Source: Rhodococcus sp. SMB37
GTDB lineage: Bacteria > Actinomycetota > Actinomycetes > Mycobacteriales > Mycobacteriaceae
DNA: 64,000 nucleotides
Assembly (NCBI RefSeq): GCF_004345605.1
Contig: NZ_SLVY01000003.1
Coordinates: 372,001 to 436,000, forward strand
Direction: 5' to 3'
Numbering within the stretch: position 1 is the first letter of the stretch; every line of letters begins with the position of its first letter. Shown here piece after piece: positions 54,371 to 63,100 of this stretch. Made by a program: the position numbers and the translations under genes. The notes beneath the pieces are model-generated. The model was not told the origin of the DNA, ran no database searches, and saw nothing but the letters and a program-made list of their open reading frames with translations.

Positions 54371-55030
54371 ATGGCACGCATCGCACTCTTCGGCGGACAC
54401 GGCAAGGTCGCACTGCACCTCGAACGACTGCTCGCCGATGCCGGCCACGAGACCAGTGCGTTCATCCGCAACCCCGATCACGCCGACGACGTCCGCGCTG
54501 CAGGCGGCACACCGGTGGTGGCCGACGTCGAGCAACTCGATATCGCTGCGCTTGCCGAACTTCTACAAGGCCACGACGCGGTCGTGTGGTCGGCGGGTGC
54601 CGGCGGCGGCAACCCGGAACGCACGTATTCCGTCGACCGCGACGCGGCCATCGAGTCGATGACCGCAGCGCAACAGGCCGGCGTCCACCGGTATGTGATG
54701 GTGTCGTATTTCGGGGCGCGCCCGGACCACGGCGTGCCCGAGGACAACAGCTTCTATCCCTACGCAGAGGCGAAGGCCGCCGCCGACGCGCATCTGCGCG
54801 GCACCGATCTCGAGTGGACGGTTCTGGGGCCGAGCGCCCTCACGCTGGATCCGCCGACCGGACGGATCGAGATCGCCGGTCAGGGCGCGCGCGACAAGGG
54901 GCAGGTGTCGCGCGCCGATGTCGCCGGCGTCGTCGCTGCGGTGCTCGAACGTCCCGATACCGCGGGTCGCACCATCGAATTCAACAACGGCGATACCCCG
55001 ATCGCCGAGGCACTCGACGCGCTCGAGTAG
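54371..55030 (+). CDS. NAD(P)-binding (atypical SDR) oxidoreductase
   Basis: 219 residues. N-terminal Rossmann motif 'IALFGGHGKVALHLERLLADAGHETSAFIRNP', then 'GHDAVVWSAGAGG', 'GVHRYVMVSYFGA', 'YPYAEAKAAADAHLRGTDLEWTVLGPSAL' and 'VSRADVAGVVAAVLER'. This is the atypical short-chain dehydrogenase group with NAD(P)H-binding domains (YhfK/NmrA-like). The YxxxK-like 'YAEAK' is present. ATG 54371 has AAGGAG upstream. It stands alone between the two palindromic repeats; the substrate is unknown. Confidence 0.85.
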   Translation: MARIALFGGHGKVALHLERLLADAGHETSAFIRNPDHADDVRAAGGTPVVADVEQLDIAALAELLQGHDAVVWSAGAGGGNPERTYSVDRDAAIESMTAAQQAGVHRYVMVSYFGARPDHGVPEDNSFYPYAEAKAAADAHLRGTDLEWTVLGPSALTLDPPTGRIEIAGQGARDKGQVSRADVAGVVAAVLERPDTAGRTIEFNNGDTPIAEALDALE

Positions 55031-55060
55031 CCGTTCGACCCGACGACGTCTTACGGCGAC

Positions 55061-55115
55061 ATGGCCGAATGTCACCTTCATCCAGTCCAACTGAATGAAG
55101 GTGACATTCGGCCAT
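55061..55115. repeat. Long palindromic repeat element, copy 2
   Basis: Perfect 21-bp arms at 55061-55081 and 55095-55115 (ATGGCCGAATGTCACCTTCAT and complement) around a 13-base loop, within which CAGT and ACTG pair again. It lies between the convergent stops of the NAD(P)-binding gene and the FAD hydroxylase gene, so it may serve as a bidirectional terminator. It shares the CCGAATGTCACC core with copy 1. Confidence 0.85.
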
Positions 55116-55128
55116 AGTGCAGCGGGGA

Positions 55129-57027
55129 TCAGGCCTGCGGGGCAAGCTCCTCGACGCGCACCGGGGAAGTGTCGGAGGCGGCCGCGATGGCCTCCTCGAA
55201 CTGCCGGTGATCGACCTGGGATCCGAGCATCAGCGCGAGGCGCGCAAGGAACCCCTCGCGATCGTCCTCAGCGGCCTGGTCGAGGGCGGTCGACAGACCC
55301 AGCCACACGTTCTCGCGACGCTGCTCGTCCGCCGTGACCTGCTCGGCCGGGCGTGCGGGCAGCGCATCACCGGCTGGTGCGACACCCGCGTGCAGTGCAG
55401 CCGCGACCCCGGAGAGCTGCGCGACCGGGACGCGACACAGCAGCAGACCGTCGGGACGGATGACGAGCGCTTCGCCCGCGGTCGCACCGAGCGCCCCCGC
55501 GAGGTCGGCGGCGTCGAGGACGGTGACGCCCTCTGCAGCAGCACTGTCGACGGCAAGTGCACGGACACTCTCGGGCGACAAGGCTTCGCCGAGTTCGGTG
55601 GCCGCAGTCGCGAGCGCTTCACTGCCTGCCTCGTCGAGTCCGACGCCGAGCACCGCGAAGCCGGTGCCGCGTGCGACGTTGAGAGAGCTGTCGGCACCGC
55701 CGACACGCACCTTGCGATCCTCGACCGGGTCGCCCGGGAGCACGCCGTCGATACCGGTCGCGACCGGCCAGGTGAGCGGGGAGAGCCGGGCGTGGGTGGC
55801 GCTGGACTGACGCGGGTTGATCAGGTGACCGAACTCGGGGCGGCCCACCGCGAGCGCGAGCACCGCGTCGCGGGTGGTGCGGTAGCCGTGGCTGCCCGGG
55901 CTCATGATGAGCGTGGACTTGCCGGCGTTGGCGACGTTCTGCTCCCACGCATTGTGGCGCTCGAAGGAGTACGCCTGCAGCAGGGCCTCGTCGGCGTTGC
56001 CGTGGATGACGGCGGCGAGCTGCCACGCGAGGGTCTCGGCGTCTTCCATGCCGGAGTTCAGGCCGCGCACACCGAAGATCGGGACGAGGTGCGCTGCGTC
56101 GCCGGCGAACAGGATGCGGCCGTGCGTGAACTCGTCGAGTGCGAGTGCGCGGGCGCTGTAGAAGCCCTTCCACTCGAGCGTCCACGGCAGGTCGTTCTGC
56201 AGCCAGTCGAGGTGCTTGGTGATGCGGGCCCGGATGGCGTCTTCCTGGGTCTCGATCTCGGCGTCCTCGGAAGGGTCGAGCTGGTAGTCGATGCGCCAGA
56301 TGTTTCCGGGTTGCTTGTGCATGATGATCGTCGAGCCCGGGTTGCTCGGCGGGTCGAACCACACCATCCGCTCTGCGGGCAGATCCGATTCCCAGTGGAT
56401 GTCGGCGATGACGTAGCGACCCTCGTAGCTGGTGCCCTGCAGACGCAGACCGGCGAGCTCACGCATGCGGCTGCGGCCACCGTCGGCAGCAACGACGTAG
56501 CGGGCGCGCAGATGGCGCTTGCCGTCGGCGGTGTCGACCTCGAGGGTGATCTCGTCGTCGCCGCGCAGGATGCCTGCGATGGATGTCTGCCAGTACAGCG
56601 TGATGAGGGGGTTCTGCTCGATGGTGTCGACCATGATCTGCTCGAACTCCGACTGGGAGACGTTGATCATGGGCGGGCGCACGTCGAAGTCGCGCAGCGG
56701 CATCTCGAAGTGCAGGACCTGCTCGTCGCGGTAGTAGCTGCGGCCACCGACCCACGGGAGCACGATCTTCTCGAGTTTCCTGCCGAATCCGAGGCGACCG
56801 GCGGCTTCGAGGCTGTGCCGGGAGATGCAGATCGCGCGGCTACCGAAGGACACCTGGTCGGCGACCTCGATGATGGTGACGGGGATACCGCGTTGTGCGA
56901 GTCCGAGTGCGGTAGCCATGCCGACCGGTCCGGCACCCACGACGACGACGGGGAGCGTCTCGTCGGACGGCGTCATCGACTCGAACGTCGCTGCGGGGTA
57001 CTTGGGAGGCTGGTAGTAGGTCGACAT
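55129..57027 (-). CDS. FAD-dependent aromatic hydroxylase (MhpA/PheA-like)
   Basis: 632 residues. Class A flavoprotein monooxygenase: FAD motif 'VVVVGAGPVGMATALGLAQRGIPVTIIE', DG motif 'YVVAADGGRSRMRELAG', and GD motif 'GRILFAGDAAHLVPIFGVRGLNSGMEDAETLAWQL'. The C-terminal ~180 residues form a thioredoxin-like domain as in MhpA-type hydroxylases ('LVIRPDGLLLCRVP'), followed by a helical tail. The substrate is probably a hydroxylated aromatic acid, unidentified. Its gene is second after the MHS transporter (3 bp apart), with a LysR gene upstream on the same strand. Confidence 0.85.
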   Translation of the reverse strand: MSTYYQPPKYPAATFESMTPSDETLPVVVVGAGPVGMATALGLAQRGIPVTIIEVADQVSFGSRAICISRHSLEAAGRLGFGRKLEKIVLPWVGGRSYYRDEQVLHFEMPLRDFDVRPPMINVSQSEFEQIMVDTIEQNPLITLYWQTSIAGILRGDDEITLEVDTADGKRHLRARYVVAADGGRSRMRELAGLRLQGTSYEGRYVIADIHWESDLPAERMVWFDPPSNPGSTIIMHKQPGNIWRIDYQLDPSEDAEIETQEDAIRARITKHLDWLQNDLPWTLEWKGFYSARALALDEFTHGRILFAGDAAHLVPIFGVRGLNSGMEDAETLAWQLAAVIHGNADEALLQAYSFERHNAWEQNVANAGKSTLIMSPGSHGYRTTRDAVLALAVGRPEFGHLINPRQSSATHARLSPLTWPVATGIDGVLPGDPVEDRKVRVGGADSSLNVARGTGFAVLGVGLDEAGSEALATAATELGEALSPESVRALAVDSAAAEGVTVLDAADLAGALGATAGEALVIRPDGLLLCRVPVAQLSGVAAALHAGVAPAGDALPARPAEQVTADEQRRENVWLGLSTALDQAAEDDREGFLARLALMLGSQVDHRQFEEAIAAASDTSPVRVEELAPQA

Positions 57028-57030
57028 GGG

Positions 57031-58368
57031 TCAGACACCTTCCTGCGAGGGGGACTGAGCCTGCTCGGTGCCGGTGCCTGCGGAGGGCACACGCAGGAGC
57101 AGGATGCTCATCAGGCTGATCAGGGCGATCAGCACGAAGTAGCCGGTGATGGACATGGAGGTGCCGGTCGCGGCGAACAGCGAGGTCGCGATCATGGGAG
57201 CGAGACCGCCGCCGAGGATCGCACCGACCTGGTAGCCGAGGGACGCGCCGCTGTAGCGGATCTTGGCGGGGAACAGTTCGGCGAACAACGCGGACTGCGG
57301 GCCGGCGCAGCATCCGAGGGTGAATCCGAGGGCGATCATGGCCAGTGCCATCACCGGCAGGATCGCGGTGTCCATCAGCGGGAAGAACAGGGCAGCAGCG
57401 ACGACGAGCGCAGCGGACGCCTTGATGTAGATGTTTCGGCGGCCGACGAGGTCGGAACGCCAGGCGCTGTAGGCCATGCCGGCCATCCAGAACGGGCAGG
57501 AGGCGATGAGCAGTGCCAGCATCGCGGTCTTACTGTAGCCGAGTTCGGTTTCGCCGTACTTGAGCACGTAGACCATGTAGGCGTACGCGATGCCGTTGGT
57601 GGCGATGAACGTGCCACCGGCCAGCAGCACGGTCTTCCAGTGCTTGGTCAGCACCTCGAGGATCGGCATCTTTTCATCGACGTCGGCGGGAGCTTCCTTG
57701 GCCGCCTTGAACTCGGCGCTTTCCTCGAGTCCGAGACGAATCCACATAGCCACGATGACGAGGACCGCCGACATGAGGAACGGCACGCGCCAGCCCCACG
57801 AATTGAAGGCGTCTTCGCTAAGGAACGCGGTCAGCGGAAGGTAGACGAGGTTCGCGATCAGTACACCAGCGGGCACACCCAGCTGGGGCGCCGCTCCGTA
57901 CAGGCCACGTTTGCCTGCGGGGGCGTTCTCGGTCGCGACGAGCACTGCACCGCCCCATTCACCGCCCACGCCGAGGCCCTGGATGAAGCGCAGAGCCACG
58001 AGGAGGATCGGGGCAGCCACGCCGATGGCGGCGTAGTTCGGCAGCAGGCCGATCGCCACCGTCGCGAAGCCCATGAGCAGCAGCGACGTGACGAGCATCG
58101 ACTTGCGGCCGATCTTGTCACCGAAGTGACCCATGACCACGCCGCCGATGGGGCGGGCGATGAAGCCGACGGCCAGCGTCGCGAAGGCAGCGAGGGTGCC
58201 GGCGACATCGGACGAACCGGGGAAGAACTGAGGTCCGAGTACGAGCGCTGCAGCAGTGCCGTAGATAAAGAAGTCGTACCACTCGATTGCGGTACCGACG
58301 AAGCTGCCCAGCGCGGCTTTACGCGCGGCTTCGGCCGACGCCTGCGGCGGCGAGTCAAGGACGGTCAT
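57031..58368 (-). CDS. MFS transporter, metabolite:H+ symporter (MHS) family
   Basis: 445 residues, 12 spans. The MHS-family start 'SFVGTAIEWYDFFIYGTAAALVLGPQFFPGS' is clear, followed by loop motif 'GHFGDKIGRKSMLV' and 'RFIQGLGVGGEWGGAVLVATE'. MHS members (ShiA, KgtP, ProP, MhpT-like) import carboxylates and related acids. It is co-transcribed with the aromatic hydroxylase, so the cargo is likely the same aromatic acid. ATG 58368. A dyad GTTCG-N9-CGAAC at 58423-58441 in the upstream gap may be the LysR binding site. Confidence 0.9.
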   Translation of the reverse strand: MTVLDSPPQASAEAARKAALGSFVGTAIEWYDFFIYGTAAALVLGPQFFPGSSDVAGTLAAFATLAVGFIARPIGGVVMGHFGDKIGRKSMLVTSLLLMGFATVAIGLLPNYAAIGVAAPILLVALRFIQGLGVGGEWGGAVLVATENAPAGKRGLYGAAPQLGVPAGVLIANLVYLPLTAFLSEDAFNSWGWRVPFLMSAVLVIVAMWIRLGLEESAEFKAAKEAPADVDEKMPILEVLTKHWKTVLLAGGTFIATNGIAYAYMVYVLKYGETELGYSKTAMLALLIASCPFWMAGMAYSAWRSDLVGRRNIYIKASAALVVAAALFFPLMDTAILPVMALAMIALGFTLGCCAGPQSALFAELFPAKIRYSGASLGYQVGAILGGGLAPMIATSLFAATGTSMSITGYFVLIALISLMSILLLRVPSAGTGTEQAQSPSQEGV

Positions 58369-58422
58369 GAGTACTGGTGCCCTTCGGCGAGATGTAACGG
58401 GGGTGCGTTCCGGTTAACGAGC

Positions 58423-58441
58423 GTTCGGACGCGATACGAAC
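58423..58441. promoter_or_regulatory. Candidate LysR-type binding dyad
   Basis: GTTCG-N9-CGAAC, in the 160-bp gap between the LysR gene and the MHS transporter gene (both minus strand), 55 bp upstream of the transporter start. The dyad with T/A edges resembles LysR-type sites. Weak evidence. Confidence 0.35.
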
Positions 58442-58528
58442 ATCATGAGGGCGATCACATTCGTTTGAAAAGCGGATAAAGTCGGGGATGAATCACAGGA
58501 AAACCGTTATTAGAAGGGTTTCCCCAGT

Positions 58529-59464
58529 TCATTCGGGTACTTCGTGCTCCCCTGCAGTGAGCACGAAGTCCACAAAAGTCTGCGCGACACGACTCTGCAG
58601 CGCGTCTTTCCGCCATGCGAGGAGGATTCCGACGGGAGCCGGCTTCGGTTCCGCAAACGGCCGCACGGCGATCGGGAGCCCCTCGTAACTCACGTCCTGC
58701 GCGGGGCGCTGCAGCAGCAGCGTCCACCCCAACCCTCGGCCGACGAAGGATCGGGCGGTCTCGTAGTTCTGGGTGCGGTAGGCGACCACCGGCGAGAATC
58801 CTGCTTCGGCGCACAGGCTCATCGCGTGGCCCGAACTCGGCGGCGCATCGAGGATCACCATGGGATCCTGCGCGAGGTCCGTCAGTCGCACCGGCTCCCC
58901 CGACAACGCTGCCGGGTGTTCGGCGGGCAGCAGCAGCATCGGCTGTCTGGAATCGAGCAGGACGGTCTGGAGCCCCGGATCGAGCTCGAGGTCGTACAGG
59001 AATGCCACGTCGAGCTCACGGGAGTCGAGCAACGCCCGCAACCGGTCCTGCGTGTCCTCCCGGAAATCGACGCGCGCCCGCGGATGCGCCTCGGTGAATC
59101 CCGCGATCAACGACGGCAGCAGAGTCGGCCCGAGAGACGGATAGCACCCCACGGCGACAGGACCGACGACCGACCCCGCCTCGGAGTGGGCATCACTCTC
59201 GAGTTCCGTGGCGAAATGCAGGACGGTCTTGGCACGCTCGAGGACCGCATGCCCGGTCGGGGTCAACCGCACCCCGCGGGCCCGCTGCCGCACGAACAGT
59301 GTGACGTCGAGTGCCCGCTCGAGATCGTTGATGGAGGCGGACACCGCCGAGTGCGACATGTGCAGCGCGTCGGCGGCCGCGGTGATGGTCCCCCAGTCCG
59401 CGACGGCGACGAAGGCCGCCAGCTGACGGATGGTGTAGGCGGGCACGCCCTCGGATCTGGCCAT
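58529..59464 (-). CDS. LysR-family transcriptional regulator
   Basis: 311 residues. The LysR HTH 'YTIRQLAAFVAVADWGTITAAADALHMSHSAVSASINDLERALDVTLFVRQRARGVRLTPTG' is complete, followed by the periplasmic-binding-protein-like effector domain. It is on the same strand as, and upstream of, the MHS transporter and aromatic hydroxylase, and likely activates them. ATG 59464. An upstream neighbour, the DUF6875-like gene, ends 21 bp before it; that gene belongs with the NRPS, not with this cluster. Confidence 0.92.
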   Translation of the reverse strand: MARSEGVPAYTIRQLAAFVAVADWGTITAAADALHMSHSAVSASINDLERALDVTLFVRQRARGVRLTPTGHAVLERAKTVLHFATELESDAHSEAGSVVGPVAVGCYPSLGPTLLPSLIAGFTEAHPRARVDFREDTQDRLRALLDSRELDVAFLYDLELDPGLQTVLLDSRQPMLLLPAEHPAALSGEPVRLTDLAQDPMVILDAPPSSGHAMSLCAEAGFSPVVAYRTQNYETARSFVGRGLGWTLLLQRPAQDVSYEGLPIAVRPFAEPKPAPVGILLAWRKDALQSRVAQTFVDFVLTAGEHEVPE

Positions 59465-59485
59465 GCGCCTACGGTAGATCGGCGC

Positions 59486-60130
59486 TCAGGACATCATCAC
59501 GCGGTCGGCAATGTCGGCCCGGACCATCGACGGCACACTCGCGGCGAACTTCTTCAGGTACGCGAGGACCCACTCACGCTGCGATGCGAGGAACGGAAAA
59601 TCCGAGCCCACCATGTGCCGTACGGCGAGCATGGGCAGCGGTGCGTCGAGCGCCCGGAACGCACCGTTCCTCAGACCGGACACCGTGCATCCCGGATAGA
59701 ACTGGCCGAGCATCAGCCCACCGAGTACGAACTCCGACTTGCGCTCGTTCTGCACCAGGTCGATCACCTCGTAGTCCGTGACGTCGGGGAATACCGCGAC
59801 GACGGATTTGAGTGCCGCGTCCGGCCCGGAGGCCGGCGACAGATGCGGGAAGAGCTCTGCGAGGTCGTCGGCGACGTCCCGCATCCGCTGCGCGTCGACC
59901 GCACCCCGCACGAACACCGCATAGAACAGCCCTCGGCCGATCGACGGCGCCGCGAACGGGCAGACCGCGCCGCTGCGTCCGAGCTCGTCGTGCGGGCTGC
60001 ACAGGAAATCGACCGCCCAGCGACGCAGTTCCCCGGTGCGGGGATGCTCGTCGTCCCGGACATCGTCGAAGACGCTCACCGGCTCGATGCCGGATCGGCG
60101 GCCACGGAGAACATTGGTCTGGTCGGTCAT
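59486..60130 (-). CDS. DUF6875-like protein coupled to the NRPS
   Basis: 214 residues. It shows '[26 protein letters not shown]' with a Cys-Pro-Phe near residue 58, '[33 protein letters not shown]' and '[18 protein letters not shown]'. This resembles a family of uncharacterised proteins found beside actinobacterial nonribosomal peptide synthetases and I label it DUF6875-like. The ATG overlaps the NRPS stop by 4 bp, giving translational coupling and a strong link to the peptide product. Chemical role unknown. Confidence 0.6.
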   Translation of the reverse strand: MTDQTNVLRGRRSGIEPVSVFDDVRDDEHPRTGELRRWAVDFLCSPHDELGRSGAVCPFAAPSIGRGLFYAVFVRGAVDAQRMRDVADDLAELFPHLSPASGPDAALKSVVAVFPDVTDYEVIDLVQNERKSEFVLGGLMLGQFYPGCTVSGLRNGAFRALDAPLPMLAVRHMVGSDFPFLASQREWVLAYLKKFAASVPSMVRADIADRVMMS

Positions 60131-63100
60131 GGTCGGCCTTTCCGGAGGTGGTCCGCGAGGACCGGGGTGATCTGGTCGAGTGCGTGCGGCCCGGTGATGT
60201 CCCGGTGCGTGACGTCGAGGCGGTGGGTGACGATGTGCCCGTCGATGTGCGGTTGCCAGACTTCGACGGGATCGGGCATCCGCGCGGCGACGGCGTCGGC
60301 CGATGCGAAGAACACCAGGTCAGCGGCGGGTCGTGCGGTCGGTCGGTGTCCGGTGGCGAAGCCGACGGTCCGACTGAAGGCGTTGTGTAGGAGGTCCCGG
60401 TGCTGTCGCGCGGATCCTGGGCCGGCTGCCTCGATCTCGGCGGCGATGATCTCCGCGTCCGGCGCTTCGTCCTGCAGGTGGGTATCGAGCATGGTCAACG
60501 TAGCGACCACCTCCCCCGCGGCGTCGAGCTGAGCTGCGATCTCGTGGGCGATCTGCCCGCCCACCGAGTAGCCGAGCAGGTGGTACGGACCGTGCGGTTG
60601 CGTCGCCCGGATGCTTTCGACGTGCGCGGCGGCAAGACCAGCGAGGGTGTCGACAACGCGATCAGGATCGGCCAGCAGCGGCGACTGCAACCCGTACACG
60701 GGCCGGTCGTCGACACGCCGTGCGAGTCCGGCGAAGCACCACGCCAGGCCCGCAGCGGGGTGCACGCAGAACAGCGGGTCCCCGGACCCGCCCTCGCGCA
60801 ACGGGATCACCGCGTCGAATGAGTCTTCACACGCCGGCGAATCGACGAGGCGTCGAGCCAAGGACCCTGGGGTGGGGTGAGTGAAGATCCACTGCACCGG
60901 GACGGGACGGCCGAGGGACTCCGCCAGCGCGGCGACCACCGCCGTCGCGCCGAGTGAGGTGCCGCCGAGGGTGAAGTAGTCGTCGTCGAGGCCCACTCGT
61001 GGGATGTCGAGAGTTCCGGCGAACGCGGAGACCACGGCATTCTCCGTCTCATCGCGTGGCGCCCGGTAGGGCCGGCGCCCCTCGGTGAGGTCGGGGATCG
61101 GCAGGGCCGCCCGGTCGAGTTTTCCGTTGGGGGTGACGGGGAGCGTGTCGAGCACGGTGAGGGTCGCGGGCACCATGTGCGGAGCGAGTCGCGTCTGGGC
61201 GTGGGCGCGAACATCGTCGGCGACGAAGTCTGTGCCGGGAATCGGAACGACATAGCCGTCGAGGCGGTCGCGGCGCACGGTGACGACCGCGCGGGTTACT
61301 CCGGGGGCGTCGAGGAGCACCGATTCGATCTCACCGGGTTCGATGCGGAATCCGCGGATCTTGACCTGTAGGTCGCTGCGGCCGACGTAGTCGAGCGTGA
61401 GTGTGCCGTCGGCAGCGCGGCGCCACCGCACGAGGTCGCCGGTCCGATACATCCGCTCCCCCGGCTTCCCGGACGGATCGGCGACGAACCGGGACGCCGT
61501 GCCGCCGCGTCGGTTCCGGTAGCCGCGGGCCACGGCGGGTCCGCTCACGTACAGCTCTCCCACTACTCCGACGGGAACCGGGCGGAGGCGGTGGTCGAGG
61601 ACGAGTTCGGTGATTCCGCGAATGGGGCCACCCAGTTCGACATGTCCGCCCGGAACCAGCGGTGTACCGGCGTTGGTCTGGATGGTGTTCTCGGCCGGCC
61701 CGTAGGTGTTGACCATGTCGCGTCCGGGTGCCCACTGCGCCACGAGTTCGGGCGGGCAGGTTTCCCCACCGACGACGACGGTACGCAGGTGCCCGAGCCC
61801 GGCAGGGTCGAGGGTCGCGAGCACCGATGGTGTCAAGGCGATGTGTGTGACACGTTCTCGGGCGAGAAGATCAGCGAGCTCGCTACCGCCGTAGACCGTC
61901 GGCGGGGCAACGATCAAGCACCCGCCCGACCCGAAGGCCCACAGCTGTTCGAGGATCGCGGCATCGAAACTCGGTGAGGCGAAATGCAGCACCCGCGACC
62001 GCGATCCGAGGACGAACCTCGTGCGCTGCTCTTCGACGAATCCAGCAAGTCCCGTGTGAGTGACCACGACACCCTTGGGAGTTCCTGTCGATCCCGAGGT
62101 GTAGACGAGATAGGCCGCCTGGTGGGGGCGAAGCGGTGCGCGACGGTCGATGTCGGCGATCGCGCGGTCGGAACAGGCTGCGATCATGTCACTTTCGGCC
62201 GGGTCGTCGAGCACCACCCACCGCTGGAATGGTAGGTCGGCGTGCAATTTCTCGACGGTGACTCCGATGGTCGCGTCGGAATCCTCGATCATGTGCTCGA
62301 TCCGCGCGGAAGGGTACTTCGGGTCGACCGCAACGAAGGCGGCACCGGTTTTCGCGACCGCCCACAGCGCCAGGACCGACTCGACCGAGCGAGTCAGCGC
62401 GACCGCAACCACCGTCTCAGGGCCCGCTCCGAGATCGATGAGCCGGCGCGCCAGCCGGTTCGAGCGCGAGTCGAGTTCGCGGTAGGTGAGGTGGTCGCTG
62501 CCGCACACCACCGCGACGGCGTCGCCGCCGATCGTCGCGCCGCGCGCCAGCAGCCGCGGGAGGGTGACAGTGGGTTCTATCGGCCGACCCGACACCGGCA
62601 CGAGATCGGTGCGTTCGCTCGTACTCAGGATGTCGATCTCGCCGACCTCGCGGTCGGGTCGGGCGACGACCGCGTCGAGGATCCGCGTGAACTCCGCGGC
62701 GAAGCGCTGAACTGTCACTTCATCGAAGATATCTGTGCTGTATCCGAACTCGGCTGAAGTTGCGTTCCCGTCCCGCGGCTCTTCCACGGCGAGGTAGAGT
62801 TCGCATTTGGCTACCGGCGGTGCCACGTCGACGGTGTCGATCACGAGGCCGGGCAGTTCGACGCGGGTAGGTGCGATGTTGCGGAACTCGAGCAGAGCCT
62901 GGAACAGCGGAGTGTGCGACGTCGACCGCGCGGGGTCGAGCGCTTGCACGACCTGATCGAACGGCACGTCCGCGTGGTCGAAGGCGTCCAGGTCGCGGTC
63001 GCGGGTGCGGTCGAGGAGTTCACCGAACGACGCGGATGCATCGATGTCGGAGCGGAGCACGACCGTGTTGACGAACATGCCGACCATGTCGTCGAGTTCG

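Noticed and set aside
54051..55115. CRISPR array or tandem repeats
   Set aside because: Only two palindromes about 1 kb apart with a gene between them; no regular spacers and no cas genes.
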